Below, piece by piece: positions 37,959-46,561 of a stretch of DNA of 64,000 nucleotides. The stretch is taken from positions 186,001-250,000 of the forward strand of contig NZ_JAAKGI010000001.1 in NCBI RefSeq assembly GCF_011762485.1, read 5' to 3'. The notes below the pieces were generated by a model. The model had not been told where the DNA came from and ran no database searches. It saw nothing but the letters and a program-made list of their open reading frames with translations. The DNA comes from Yeosuana marina. GTDB taxonomy: Bacteria; Bacteroidota; Bacteroidia; Flavobacteriales; Flavobacteriaceae. Numbering within the stretch: position 1 is the stretch's first letter; each line of letters begins with the position of its first letter. Made by a program: the position numbers and the translations under genes.

Positions 37959-38633
37959 ATGAAACAGTTATTTACAGTACTAACAATCTTAATATCATTC
38001 ACACTTTCAGCGCAAAAACCTATAGAAAAAACAATAGGGGAGTTTACAGAATTAAAAGTGTATGATTTAATACAAGTTGAATTAATTAAATCAGATATAA
38101 ATAAAGTAGTTATTTCAGGAAAAAATAGTGAAGATGTTCTTGTAAACAATAAAAATGGTAAGCTTAAAATAAAAATGAATCTAGAAAAAATATTTAACGG
38201 AGATGATACAAAAGTAACTTTGTATTATACATCGTTTGATATTCTTGATGTTAATGAAGGCGCAAAAATAGTTTGTAAAGATGAAATTAAGCAGTTTGAA
38301 ATAGACTTAAAAGCACAAGAAGGAGGTGAAATAGATGCTAACGTCAATGTTACCTATACAAATATTAAAGCTGTTACTGGAGGAATTATTAAGGCATCAG
38401 GAATTTCGAAAAACCAAAAAGTGGTGTTATTAACAGGTGGGGTTTATGAGGGTGAAGATTTAAAAACAGAAAAATCTGAAGTGTCTATTAATGCTGCTGG
38501 CGAAGCGTATGTAAACGCTTCAAAAGTAGTCGATATAAAAATTAGAGCTGGTGGTGATGTATTTATTTATGGTAATCCAGAAACCGTTAACGAGAATAAA
38601 GTGTTTGGTGGACGAGTAAAACGAATGGACTAA
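37959..38633 (+). CDS. Head-GIN domain (DUF2807-like) exported protein
   Basis: I start this at the ATG at 37959 (224 residues), which opens the signal MKQLFTVLTILISFTLSAQ. The in-frame TTG at 37923 would add 12 residues before it. The mature part is a beta-helix-like repeat of short strands with GxxxAxG turns (FTELKVYDLIQVELIKSD ... LDVNEGAKIVCKDEI ... AGEAYVNASKVVDIKIRAGGDVFIYGNP), typical of the putative auto-transporter adhesin head-GIN family. The function is unknown; it is probably envelope-located. Confidence 0.85.
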   Translation: MKQLFTVLTILISFTLSAQKPIEKTIGEFTELKVYDLIQVELIKSDINKVVISGKNSEDVLVNNKNGKLKIKMNLEKIFNGDDTKVTLYYTSFDILDVNEGAKIVCKDEIKQFEIDLKAQEGGEIDANVNVTYTNIKAVTGGIIKASGISKNQKVVLLTGGVYEGEDLKTEKSEVSINAAGEAYVNASKVVDIKIRAGGDVFIYGNPETVNENKVFGGRVKRMD

Positions 38634-38683
38634 TATTATTAATATGGCTATCTTAAAATAAGGTTGCGTTTATAACTAATTTC

Positions 38684-38718
38684 AAAAAACCTATGAAACT
38701 AATTTCATAGGTTTTTTG
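38684..38718 (+). terminator. Terminator after the head-GIN gene
   Basis: A perfect 15-bp stem (38684-38698 / 38703-38717) with a 4-nt CTAA loop. The 3' arm ends in six T. Confidence 0.9.
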
Positions 38719-38799
38719 TTTATATATTGTTAATTCAAAATAGATTGTATTAATATTGTTTGTAATATTTCTTTACTTTGTAAAAAGTCATATTTTTTT

Positions 38800-39495
38800 A
38801 TGTTTGAAGATATTTTAAGAGCGATTCCGTTTGGTATTTTACTTGCTTTTACTATTGGTCCTGTTTTTTTTGTACTGCTAGAAACTAGTGTAACTAAAGG
38901 TTTTAAGAGTGCTTTAATATTCGATCTTGGTGTCATGTTAGCAGATATCTTATTTATTTTAGTGGCTTTTTATAGTACCAATAAATTACTTGATAAAATA
39001 AAAGATGATCCAAATTTTTTAGTCTTTGGTGGCGTATTGTTAATAGTGTATGGCTTAATATCATTCATAAAAACATCAAAATCTTTCAGAGACATTGTAA
39101 AGGAGTATCACAGAATCGATATTCAAAAAAAATACGGAAAGCTATTTCTTAAAGGCTTTTTACTCAATTTTATCAATATTGGCGTGTTGCTCGGTTGGGT
39201 TGGGTTTATTGTGATTGCTAATTCTTTATCAGAATCAAAAGAAGGGGTTATTGTTTTTTTATTTACCATTCTAGCAACCTATTTTTTAGTAGATCTTATT
39301 AAAATTGCTATCTCAAAAAAACTTAAAAATAAATTAACACCACGACTAATTTTTAAAACTAAAAAAATAATTGCCTTAGTTATTTTAGGGTTTGGCGTGT
39401 TGCTGCTGGTGCAGGCCTTTTTTCCAAAAGAAAAGAAAATGCTAAAGGATAAGTTCGAACAAATAAATATTATAAAAGAAAAACCTTCAGTATAA
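38800..39495 (+). CDS. LysE/RhtB family exporter
   Basis: This is an inner-membrane exporter of amino acids or related solutes, 231 residues with about six hydrophobic segments. The opening IPFGILLAFTIGPVFFVLLETSVTKGFKSAL is the LysE-family signature, and FLLNFINIGVLLGWVGFI forms the middle motif. The substrate cannot be inferred. The last codons and stop overlap the left arm and loop of a terminator. Confidence 0.88.
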   Translation: MFEDILRAIPFGILLAFTIGPVFFVLLETSVTKGFKSALIFDLGVMLADILFILVAFYSTNKLLDKIKDDPNFLVFGGVLLIVYGLISFIKTSKSFRDIVKEYHRIDIQKKYGKLFLKGFLLNFINIGVLLGWVGFIVIANSLSESKEGVIVFLFTILATYFLVDLIKIAISKKLKNKLTPRLIFKTKKIIALVILGFGVLLLVQAFFPKEKKMLKDKFEQINIIKEKPSV

Positions 39496-39511
39496 ACTGA
39501 AGGTTTTTTTT
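39479..39511 (+). terminator. Terminator overlapping the lysE stop codon
   Basis: A 13-bp perfect stem (39479-39491 / 39496-39508) with loop ATAA, followed by T. The lysE TAA at 39493-39495 is in the loop. It also separates lysE from the convergent tRNA-Cys. Confidence 0.9.
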
Positions 39512-39512
39512 G

Positions 39513-39583
39513 AGGCGTCGAGCGGATTCGAACCGCTGTAGAAGGTTTTGCAGACCTCTGCCTAGCCACTCGGCCACAACGCC
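39513..39583 (-). tRNA. tRNA-Cys (GCA)
   Basis: The 71-nt cloverleaf on the minus strand has acceptor stem GGCGTTG/CGACGCC, D-arm GGCCGAGTGGCTAGGC, anticodon loop CTGCAAA with anticodon GCA, and T-arm with GGTTCGAATCC. The discriminator base is U73, as in Cys tRNAs. CCA is not encoded. Confidence 0.95.
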
Positions 39584-39634
39584 TTTTAATTGTTTGCAAA
39601 TGTAAAAAAAAATAACACTTTTTCTTACTATAAA

Positions 39635-39997
39635 TTACTTTTTACGTTCATCGGTCATAATAATCGTTACTTTTTCAACATCGCCGCCAATCGGAGGGTT
39701 TAATTTACTTACCCAAACCGTTGCTTTGTTTACTAGCACATCTTCCTTAAAAATTCTTTTAAGTATGCGTTTTCCAACAGTTTCTAGTAGGTAAGAAGGT
39801 TTACTCATTTCTTCTCTTACAATTTTATTTAAAAAAACATAATCAACCGTATCACTTAGTTTATCTGTTTTAGCAGAGGTTTGTAAATTAGCTTCTACCT
39901 CTAAGTCAACCAAATAATCACTTCCAATTTGTGTTTCTTCTTTAAGACATCCATGATGCGCAAATAGGCGTATGTTTTCAACTTTTATAATTCCCAT
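39635..39997 (-). CDS. folB: Dihydroneopterin aldolase
   Basis: It cleaves 7,8-dihydroneopterin to 6-hydroxymethyl-dihydropterin and glycolaldehyde in folate synthesis. It has 120 residues, the family length. Motifs are IKVENIRLFAHHGCLKEE, SDTVDYVFLNKIV, the active-site region YLLETVGKRIL and KLNPPIGGDVEKV. Its ATG overlaps the stop of the zinc-ribbon gene by one base (TAATG), so the two are translationally coupled. Confidence 0.95.
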   Translation of the reverse strand: MGIIKVENIRLFAHHGCLKEETQIGSDYLVDLEVEANLQTSAKTDKLSDTVDYVFLNKIVREEMSKPSYLLETVGKRILKRIFKEDVLVNKATVWVSKLNPPIGGDVEKVTIIMTDERKK

Positions 39998-40206
39998 TAG
40001 TTTGTAAATAAATCAAATATATTACTCAAAGCACTTGTTTTAGCTTTATAAAATTCTGTATAAGTACATCGTGTACAAGTAACAGAAGTAAATTTTTTAT
40101 TTTGAACATCAAAGATTTTAGAGAGTGTACCGCCGGTTGCTCGCATTTCATCTAATTTATATGCTGTATTACCACATTTCGGACACTTGTAATTGATGTT
40201 TTCCAT
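39997..40206 (-). CDS. Small zinc-ribbon protein
   Basis: This 69-residue protein has two CxxC knuckles (C8/C11 in YKCPKCGN and C44/C47 in VTCTRC), which make a zinc ribbon of the predicted nucleic-acid-binding type. Between them is MRATGGTLSKIFDVQNKKF. The function is unknown. It overlaps folB by 1 nt and precedes it in the same transcript. Confidence 0.8.
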   Translation of the reverse strand: MENINYKCPKCGNTAYKLDEMRATGGTLSKIFDVQNKKFTSVTCTRCTYTEFYKAKTSALSNIFDLFTN

Positions 40207-40309
40207 TTTAAATAATTATAAGTTAATAGTTTTTATAATGGTTTGTCAATACCAACTAAAATTTGTTACGCTTCTTAAATAGAATAAGCGAAAATAACTT
40301 GAATTTCCG

Positions 40310-40317
40310 TAATTTTG
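40310..40317 (+). promoter_or_regulatory. -7 promoter box TAATTTTG upstream of glnS
   Basis: It matches TAnnTTTG, 30 nt before the ATG. No -33 TTG was found at standard spacing. Confidence 0.45.
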
Positions 40318-40347
40318 AAGCTTATTTAGTCGAAATAAATACAAACC

Positions 40348-42354
40348 ATGTCTGAAGATAAAAAATCACTTAATTTTTTAGAGCAAATCATTGAAGAAGA
40401 TTTAGCTAATGGAATGAATAAAAACAATTTACGTTTTCGTTTTCCTCCAGAACCCAATGGTTATTTACATATTGGGCACACCAAAGCGATTGGTATTAGT
40501 TTTGGTTTAGGAGAAAAATATCAGGCGCCTGTAAATCTTCGTTTTGATGATACAAACCCAGCTAAGGAAGAACAAGAATATGTTGATTCTATAAAAAGGG
40601 ACGTATCATGGCTGGGGTATTCTTGGGATAAAGAATTGTATTCTTCAGACTATTTTCAGCAATTATACGATTGGGCTGTTTTAATGATTAAAGACGGAAA
40701 AGCGTATGTAGATTCTCAATCGTCTGATGCGATGGCCGAACAAAAAGGAACACCTACACAACCTGGTGTGGATGGCCCTTACAGAAATAGGAGTGTAGAA
40801 GAAAACCTCGATTTATTCTATCGGATGAAAGAAGGAGAATTTGATGAAGGCGCACACATTCTTCGTGCTAAAATAGACATGCGGCATACCAACATGTTAA
40901 TGCGCGACCCGATTATGTATCGCATATTAAAAAAACATCATCACAGAACAGGAAATAATTGGTGTATTTACCCTATGTATGACTGGACACACGGAGAAAG
41001 TGATTATATAGAACAAATATCGCACTCCCTTTGTTCGCTTGAGTTTAAGCCTCATAGAGAGCTTTATAACTGGTTTAAGCATCAAGTGTATAGTTATAGT
41101 AAAAATACGTATCCTTTAATACCTAAACAGCGTGAGTTTGCGCGTTTAAATCTTAGTTACACCATTATGAGTAAACGTAAGTTGCTTCAATTGGTTCAAG
41201 ATGGTATTGTAAAAGGTTGGGACGACCCACGAATGCCTACTATTTCAGGCTTACGCCGAAGAGGTTATACACCTAATTCACTTAGAAAATTTGTGGAAAC
41301 CGCTGGGGTTGCCAAACGCGATAACGTAATTGATGTATCGCTTTTAGAGTTTTGCATTCGTGAAGATTTAAACAAAACGGCACCACGTGTTATGGCGGTT
41401 TTAAATCCGGTTAAATTAGTGATTACTAATTATCCTGAAGGTAAAGAAGAATGGTTAGAAGCAGAAAATAACCAAGAAGATGAAAGCGCAGGATTTAGAA
41501 AAGTACCATTCTCAAGAGAGTTATATATTGAAAAAGACGACTTTAAAGAAGAGGCGAGTAGTAAGTTTTTTAGATTAAAATTAGGAGGCGAAGTGCGTCT
41601 TAAAAACGCTTACATAGTTAAGGCTGAAAGTGTTGTTAAGGATAGTAACGGCGAGGTTACAGAAATTCATTGTACCTATTCTGAAGATACTTCTAAAAAA
41701 GTAAAAGGCACCTTGCATTGGGTGTCTATAAAACATGCCATAAAAGCTGAAGTTAGAGAATACGATCGCTTATTTATGGATGAAGCACCAGATAGTTACC
41801 AGGATAAAGATTTTATGGAATTTTTAAATCCGGAGTCTTTAAAACTTGTAGAGGCTTTTGTAGAACCAAGTTTACAAGAGGCTAGAGTAGGAGATAGATT
41901 TCAATTTCAACGCTTAGGTTATTTTAATGTAGATGATGATTCTTCTCCAAATCATTTAGTATTTAATAAAACGGTAGGTCTAAGAGATTCTTGGGCAAAA
42001 CAAAAACCCAAACTAGAAGCACAAAAACAAGCTCCAAAACCACAACAGCAGTCACAACGTAAAGCGATTGATGTGATTCAACAGCTTGGAAAAAAATACA
42101 CCAACTTACCCGAAGCAAAACAAATAAAAGTAAAAGCAGAGATTCAAGAACTTGCTAATAATGTAAGTTATGAAGAGTTAGCCCCTTTATTTGGCACAGC
42201 CGCTAAAAAAGTGGGAACACGTATTGCGGTGATGATAACTCTTGGAGTTTTAATTAAAAATGGACTTCAAAAAAATGCAGATGTAGATGCTTTTATTGAA
42301 AAAGGTTTAGAGGATAATCACCCGCTTTTAATAGCTGAGGCAAGTGCTATTTAA
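40348..42354 (+). CDS. glnS: Glutaminyl-tRNA synthetase with C-terminal extension
   Basis: It charges tRNA-Gln directly. The 668-residue class I synthetase has the HIGH motif at 41-44 (PPEPNGYLHIGHTKA), the KMSKS-like MSKR at 274-277, the GlnRS-specific GWDDPRMPTISGLRRRG, and an anticodon-binding beta-barrel region to about residue 560. The last ~100 residues, after a Gln-rich linker (QKQAPKPQQQSQR), resemble the tail of the GatB/YqeY domain (VKAEIQELANNVSYEELAPLF...), making it longer than the 554 residues of E. coli GlnRS. Such fusions are known in Deinococcus and Bacteroidota. gltX is also present in this window. Confidence 0.95.
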   Translation: MSEDKKSLNFLEQIIEEDLANGMNKNNLRFRFPPEPNGYLHIGHTKAIGISFGLGEKYQAPVNLRFDDTNPAKEEQEYVDSIKRDVSWLGYSWDKELYSSDYFQQLYDWAVLMIKDGKAYVDSQSSDAMAEQKGTPTQPGVDGPYRNRSVEENLDLFYRMKEGEFDEGAHILRAKIDMRHTNMLMRDPIMYRILKKHHHRTGNNWCIYPMYDWTHGESDYIEQISHSLCSLEFKPHRELYNWFKHQVYSYSKNTYPLIPKQREFARLNLSYTIMSKRKLLQLVQDGIVKGWDDPRMPTISGLRRRGYTPNSLRKFVETAGVAKRDNVIDVSLLEFCIREDLNKTAPRVMAVLNPVKLVITNYPEGKEEWLEAENNQEDESAGFRKVPFSRELYIEKDDFKEEASSKFFRLKLGGEVRLKNAYIVKAESVVKDSNGEVTEIHCTYSEDTSKKVKGTLHWVSIKHAIKAEVREYDRLFMDEAPDSYQDKDFMEFLNPESLKLVEAFVEPSLQEARVGDRFQFQRLGYFNVDDDSSPNHLVFNKTVGLRDSWAKQKPKLEAQKQAPKPQQQSQRKAIDVIQQLGKKYTNLPEAKQIKVKAEIQELANNVSYEELAPLFGTAAKKVGTRIAVMITLGVLIKNGLQKNADVDAFIEKGLEDNHPLLIAEASAI

Positions 42355-42427
42355 TTGATTTTTAGATTATAAATATAATCTATTAGATTTTTAGTTATAT
42401 TTAATTTCAAACTAAAACTAATATTTT

Positions 42428-42910
42428 ATGGAAATGAATTTTTTAGCAATACTTGTTGCAGCGGTTTCTGCACTTGTTGTTGGGTTTATTTGGTACAACC
42501 CAAAAGTATTCGGAACAGCTTGGATGAAAGCTGCTAGTATAACCGAAGAACAAATTAAAGGAGGAAATATGGCTAAAATTTTTGGTTTAGCGTTATTGTT
42601 TGCCTTTATGTTAGCTTTTATAATGCCCACGATAGTGATCCATCAAATGGGGGCTATGAGTTTAACAGGAGGCGATCCTACAAAAGCACTGCCTTCTTAT
42701 GCGACCTTTATGGCTGATTATGGAAATGCTTACAGAACATTTAAACATGGTGCACTTCATGGTTTTATTGCTGGTATATTTATAGCATTACCTATTTTAG
42801 GAACCAACGCGTTGTTTGAAAGGAAAAATGCTAAATATATTTTAGTAAATAGTGGCTATTGGATAGTAACACTTACCATTATGGGAGCTATTATTTGTGG
42901 TTGGAAATAA
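42428..42910 (+). CDS. DUF1761 family membrane protein
   Basis: This is a small inner-membrane protein of 160 residues with four hydrophobic segments. The opening MNFLAILVAAVSALVVGFIWYNPKVFGTAWMKA is characteristic of DUF1761. The function is unknown. It is a single gene closed by a terminator. Confidence 0.85.
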   Translation: MEMNFLAILVAAVSALVVGFIWYNPKVFGTAWMKAASITEEQIKGGNMAKIFGLALLFAFMLAFIMPTIVIHQMGAMSLTGGDPTKALPSYATFMADYGNAYRTFKHGALHGFIAGIFIALPILGTNALFERKNAKYILVNSGYWIVTLTIMGAIICGWK

Positions 42911-42933
42911 TTTTGTAATTTTTTAATATAATA

Positions 42934-42972
42934 AAAGACTGATGACATTAGGTTTTCAGTCTTTATTTTTTT
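42934..42972 (+). terminator. Terminator after the DUF1761 gene
   Basis: AAAGACTGA (42934-42942) / TCAGTCTTT (42956-42964), followed by a run of T to 42972. Confidence 0.85.
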
Positions 42973-42975
42973 GCC

Positions 42976-44139
42976 TTGATAGAATTTAAATTATTTACAT
43001 CGGTCACAGAACTTCCAAAAGCGTCTTGGAATGCTTTAACGCGTCATGATATTTTTTTACAAACAACCTATTTAGAGGCGGCGTCAAAAGCCTTACCAAA
43101 AACGATTGGTATGTGCTATGTGGCTGTTTTTAAAAACCATCAGTTAGTTGGTGTAGCTGTGATTCAGCATGTGCAATTATATTTAAAAGATATGTTTAGG
43201 CACGATGATGTAACTTGTATAAAAGAAGTTGTTCAAAACGCACTCTCAAAAGTTTTAAAAGGACATATTTTAGTTGTTGGTAACTTAACTCATACAGGGC
43301 AACATGGTATTTATTTTAATACTGAAATGATTTCTGAAGGGGAATTTCTTAACGTTGTTTTTAATGCTATAAAATCCCTTAAAATAAGGATTAAGAAGGA
43401 ATATAATAAGACCATCCGTTTAATTCTATTCAAGGATTATTTTGAGGGTGATATAATCCATTCAGAAAAACATCTTTTTGATACTAACAAGTTTCATAAG
43501 TTAAACGTGCAACCTAATATGATAATGCTAACCCAAAAAATTTGGTTAAAGCCACAGGATTATTTGGATGCTTTGACAACTAAATACAGAACGCGATACA
43601 AACGCGCCCGTAAAAAAAGAAATGGTATTGTGACTAAAGAATTAGACTTAAACGCCTTAAAAGAATCATCAAATACCATCTATAATCTTTACAAGCACGT
43701 ATCAAATAATGCGTCGTTTAATACATTTATTTTGCCTGAAAATCATTTTTTAAGTCTCAAAGAACATTTACAACATAACTTTAAGGTTTTTGGATATTAT
43801 TTAAATAACGAACTTATCGGCTTTTATTCATTAATTCTTAATAACGATAGTTTAGAAACCTACTTTTTAGGCTATGATGCTGAGCATCAACACAGCAATC
43901 AGTTGTATTTAAACATGTTGTATGATATGGCAGTTTATGCCATTGAAAATAACTTTAAAACTGTGGTATATGCAAGAACTGCTATGGAAATAAAAAGTTC
44001 TGTAGGCGCTAAACCAGAAGCTATGTTTATGTATTTAAAATACACAAACCCAATTGTAAATGCACTACTAAAACCCATTTTTAGTTTAATGAATCCGTCG
44101 CAAGATTGGGAACAACGACATCCGTTTAAAAAAGATTAA
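42976..44139 (+). CDS. GNAT/FemAB-like acyltransferase
   Basis: This is a 387-residue protein with the layout of a duplicated GNAT fold (FemAB/BioF2-like). The C-terminal half has GYYLNNELIGFYSLIL and LYLNMLYDMAVYAIENNFKTVVYAR, plus a basic stretch KYRTRYKRARKKRNG at ~205-219. No signal peptide is seen. The start is uncertain: the TTG at 42976 is only 4 nt beyond the T run of the preceding terminator, but the next Met codon is at residue 46 and would cut a plausible N-terminus. The substrate is unknown. Confidence 0.7.
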   Translation: MIEFKLFTSVTELPKASWNALTRHDIFLQTTYLEAASKALPKTIGMCYVAVFKNHQLVGVAVIQHVQLYLKDMFRHDDVTCIKEVVQNALSKVLKGHILVVGNLTHTGQHGIYFNTEMISEGEFLNVVFNAIKSLKIRIKKEYNKTIRLILFKDYFEGDIIHSEKHLFDTNKFHKLNVQPNMIMLTQKIWLKPQDYLDALTTKYRTRYKRARKKRNGIVTKELDLNALKESSNTIYNLYKHVSNNASFNTFILPENHFLSLKEHLQHNFKVFGYYLNNELIGFYSLILNNDSLETYFLGYDAEHQHSNQLYLNMLYDMAVYAIENNFKTVVYARTAMEIKSSVGAKPEAMFMYLKYTNPIVNALLKPIFSLMNPSQDWEQRHPFKKD

Positions 44140-44171
44140 ATTTATACAGAATTTAAAGTTATAGGTGTTTT

Positions 44172-45839
44172 ATGAGTCTTAGAAGCCTTATATTATTAAT
44201 TATAAATGGTTTGGTTTTTTTAGTGGTTGTAATCTTGTCTATTACATTTTACAATCAGTTTTCTCATGTAATAGACGACAGAATTCTTCAGCAATTAAAC
44301 TCTATTAAAACGCTCAAAAAAATTCAGATAGAAAATTTAATTCAAACAGAATGGCATAATTTTTCAGAAAATCCTACTTCAACATGTTTTGGAGATAGTT
44401 TGAACATCTCTATGTCAAAAAAACAATTTCCGGTTTCAGGAATTTATGACTTAACAAAATACCATAAACAAAATAAAACGTCGATTGGGTTAGTATTGGT
44501 AGATAGTAACCAAATAAAATTAAACGTAATACCATACGATAAAATTAAAAGTATTTTATTAGAACGCACAGGAATGGGGAACACTGGTGAATCGTATTTG
44601 GTAGGCGACGATTATAATATGAGATCGCAATCGCGATTTTTCCCAAAAAAGACACCTTTTAGCATATTAGTAAAAACGGAAGGTGTCTTAAATGGACTAT
44701 CTAGCGAATCTGGTCGTGGAATATATAAAGATTATAGAGGCATTGATGTATATGGTGTTTACAGCACTGTAAACCTGTCTAACCTGAAATTAGTTATACT
44801 GTCTGAAATCGATAAAAGTGAAGTTAAAGCGCCATTAGAAGCGCTTAAATCGCGTCTTTTAGGGTTAATAGGCATTATCATGCTTGTTGCTATTGTACTG
44901 TCCTTATTTCTTAGTAGGATAATAGCAAACCCCATAATTAATATGAAAAATAGTTTAAAAATTATGGCAGACGGTGATTACACCCAAACTAACGAATTTG
45001 TTAAAAACTCAAACGAAATTAAAGAAATGTTTCTGGCACTCGATAACCTTAAAAAATCGCTACAAGGCGCTGTAAATTTTTCAAATGAAATAGGCGAGAT
45101 GAACCTTAATGCTCTTTATCTTCCAAAAAGTAATAGTGATTTGTTAGGTAAAAGCCTTATAAAAATGAGGAATAAGTTAATCGAGTTTAGAAATAACGAA
45201 AATAAACACCGAATTAATACAAAACGACAATTAGTTGATGGTCTAGAAAACGAAAGACGAAGATTGTCGCGTGAGCTTCACGATGGTATTGGCCCTTTGT
45301 TAACATCTTTAAAATTTTATATAGAAAACAACATTGAGAGTAAAACACAGCAGCAGGAAATGAAGACTATTGTTGATAATACGATATCAGAAATACGACT
45401 CATGTCTAACGCATTAATGCCCTCAACATTAGACGATTTTGGGATTGGCGCTGCACTCACTAATTTTATTGAAAGCATCAATAAATCATCAAGCATTCAT
45501 ATTGATTTTGAAGATTTAACCAATAAAAACAATACGAAACTCACCAAAAATCAAGAAATTAATATTTTTAGAATTAGTCAGGAATTAATCAATAATGCGT
45601 TAAAACATGGTAATCCTAAAAACATCAAAATAACGCTTTCTGAATTTGACGATTTTATATCTCTTTTCTATTTTGATGATGGTAATGGTTTTAATTTAGA
45701 CACTGTAAAACTAGGCTCAGGAATTATAAACATGAAAGAGCGTGTTGAAATTTGTAAGGGCGAGATACAAATTACTTCAAAATCAGGAAATACAACTTTT
45801 GAAATTGAATTACCAATAGAAGACCATGAAGACCATTAA
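44172..45839 (+). CDS. Membrane sensor histidine kinase (NarX/DesK type)
   Basis: This is a 555-residue sensor with transmembrane segments near residues 6-28 and 225-247. Between them is a periplasmic Cache-like domain (RTGMGNTGESYLVGDDYNMRSQSRFF). A HAMP domain follows (~248-300), then a HisKA_3 dimerisation domain with phospho-acceptor H370 in RRLSRELHDGIGPLL and an HATPase_c domain (ELINNALKHGN, DDGNGF, GIINMKERV). Its gene overlaps the response-regulator gene by 14 nt, so they form a pair. The signal is unknown; the Cache domain suggests a small molecule. Confidence 0.93.
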   Translation: MSLRSLILLIINGLVFLVVVILSITFYNQFSHVIDDRILQQLNSIKTLKKIQIENLIQTEWHNFSENPTSTCFGDSLNISMSKKQFPVSGIYDLTKYHKQNKTSIGLVLVDSNQIKLNVIPYDKIKSILLERTGMGNTGESYLVGDDYNMRSQSRFFPKKTPFSILVKTEGVLNGLSSESGRGIYKDYRGIDVYGVYSTVNLSNLKLVILSEIDKSEVKAPLEALKSRLLGLIGIIMLVAIVLSLFLSRIIANPIINMKNSLKIMADGDYTQTNEFVKNSNEIKEMFLALDNLKKSLQGAVNFSNEIGEMNLNALYLPKSNSDLLGKSLIKMRNKLIEFRNNENKHRINTKRQLVDGLENERRRLSRELHDGIGPLLTSLKFYIENNIESKTQQQEMKTIVDNTISEIRLMSNALMPSTLDDFGIGAALTNFIESINKSSSIHIDFEDLTNKNNTKLTKNQEINIFRISQELINNALKHGNPKNIKITLSEFDDFISLFYFDDGNGFNLDTVKLGSGIINMKERVEICKGEIQITSKSGNTTFEIELPIEDHEDH

Positions 45840-46458
45840 ATTAATAATAGCCGACGACCACGAACTGTTTAGAAACGGTTTAAAAGAATTACTTAAAAAG
45901 TATAGCGATATCGACGTAGTCGATTGTGTTGCCGATGGTAAAGAGTTTATAGATGTATTAAAAAACAACTCTGAACTAGATGTTGTTTTACTTGACATTA
46001 CAATGCCAAATATGGACGGGTTTGAAGTTTTAAATGAAATAAAAAGTTTAAACAAGTCTGTAAAACCTATTATTATATCGATGCATGATGAAGGGAATTA
46101 CATTGCAAAATGTGCTAAAAATGGTGCCTATAGTTATTTGTTAAAAAATACCGATCAAGACGAATTAATTAAGATTATAAGAATAGTGAGTGGAGGGAAA
46201 AAATACTTCAGCCCAAAAATTTCTGAAAAGATGATTAACTATATGTCCGAGCAAACTGTTAGCGAACATATACTTTCCAAAAAAGAACAAGAAGTTTTAG
46301 AATTATTATCTAAAGGTTTAACAACCAAAGAAATAGCTTTAAAATTATTTGTAAGTTCTCGAACTATTGAAACACATCGCGCCAATATTATAAAAAAACT
46401 AGAGGTAAAAAATACTGCAGAACTAATTAAAAAGGCCTCTAAAATAAATCTTATTTAA
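45826..46458 (+). CDS. NarL/LuxR-family response regulator
   Basis: The 210-residue protein has a receiver domain (ADDHELFRNGL; phospho-acceptor D57 in VVLLDITMPNMDG; conserved Lys in YLLKNTD) and a LuxR-type helix-turn-helix (LSKKEQEVLELLSKGLTTKEIALKLFVSSRTIETHRANI) near residues 145-205. It is the partner of the preceding kinase. A 22-bp palindrome begins 7 nt after its stop and could be a binding site of this regulator (inference). Confidence 0.95.
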   Translation: MKTIKLIIADDHELFRNGLKELLKKYSDIDVVDCVADGKEFIDVLKNNSELDVVLLDITMPNMDGFEVLNEIKSLNKSVKPIIISMHDEGNYIAKCAKNGAYSYLLKNTDQDELIKIIRIVSGGKKYFSPKISEKMINYMSEQTVSEHILSKKEQEVLELLSKGLTTKEIALKLFVSSRTIETHRANIIKKLEVKNTAELIKKASKINLI

Positions 46459-46464
46459 TTTAAT

Positions 46465-46486
46465 ATATCCGTATAAATACGGATAT
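46465..46486. promoter_or_regulatory. 22-bp perfect palindrome between the response regulator and the repeat protein gene
   Basis: ATATCCGTAT-AA-ATACGGATAT. It has 10-nt arms and a 2-nt centre and no T tail, so it looks more like an operator than a terminator. Confidence 0.5.
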
Positions 46487-46511
46487 AAATTGGGTGATTT
46501 CTTGTAGCTCG

Positions 46512-46561
46512 TAACGCTTATTCTTGTGTTTAATTTTACATAAAATTAAAAATAAGCGTTA
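46512..46561 (+). promoter_or_regulatory. Nested inverted repeat in the leader of the small repeat protein gene
   Basis: The outer arms TAACGCTTATT (46512-46522) and AATAAGCGTTA (46551-46561) are exact complements. The inner arms TTTAATTTT (46529-46537) and AAAATTAAA (46542-46550) are too, with loop ACAT and a 6-nt bulge on the left side. The structure ends on the A of the start codon. Confidence 0.6.

Noticed and set aside
39279..39599. 106-residue minus-strand frame covering the end of lysE and tRNA-Cys
   Set aside because: It runs through a complete tRNA gene and a terminator; not a coding sequence.
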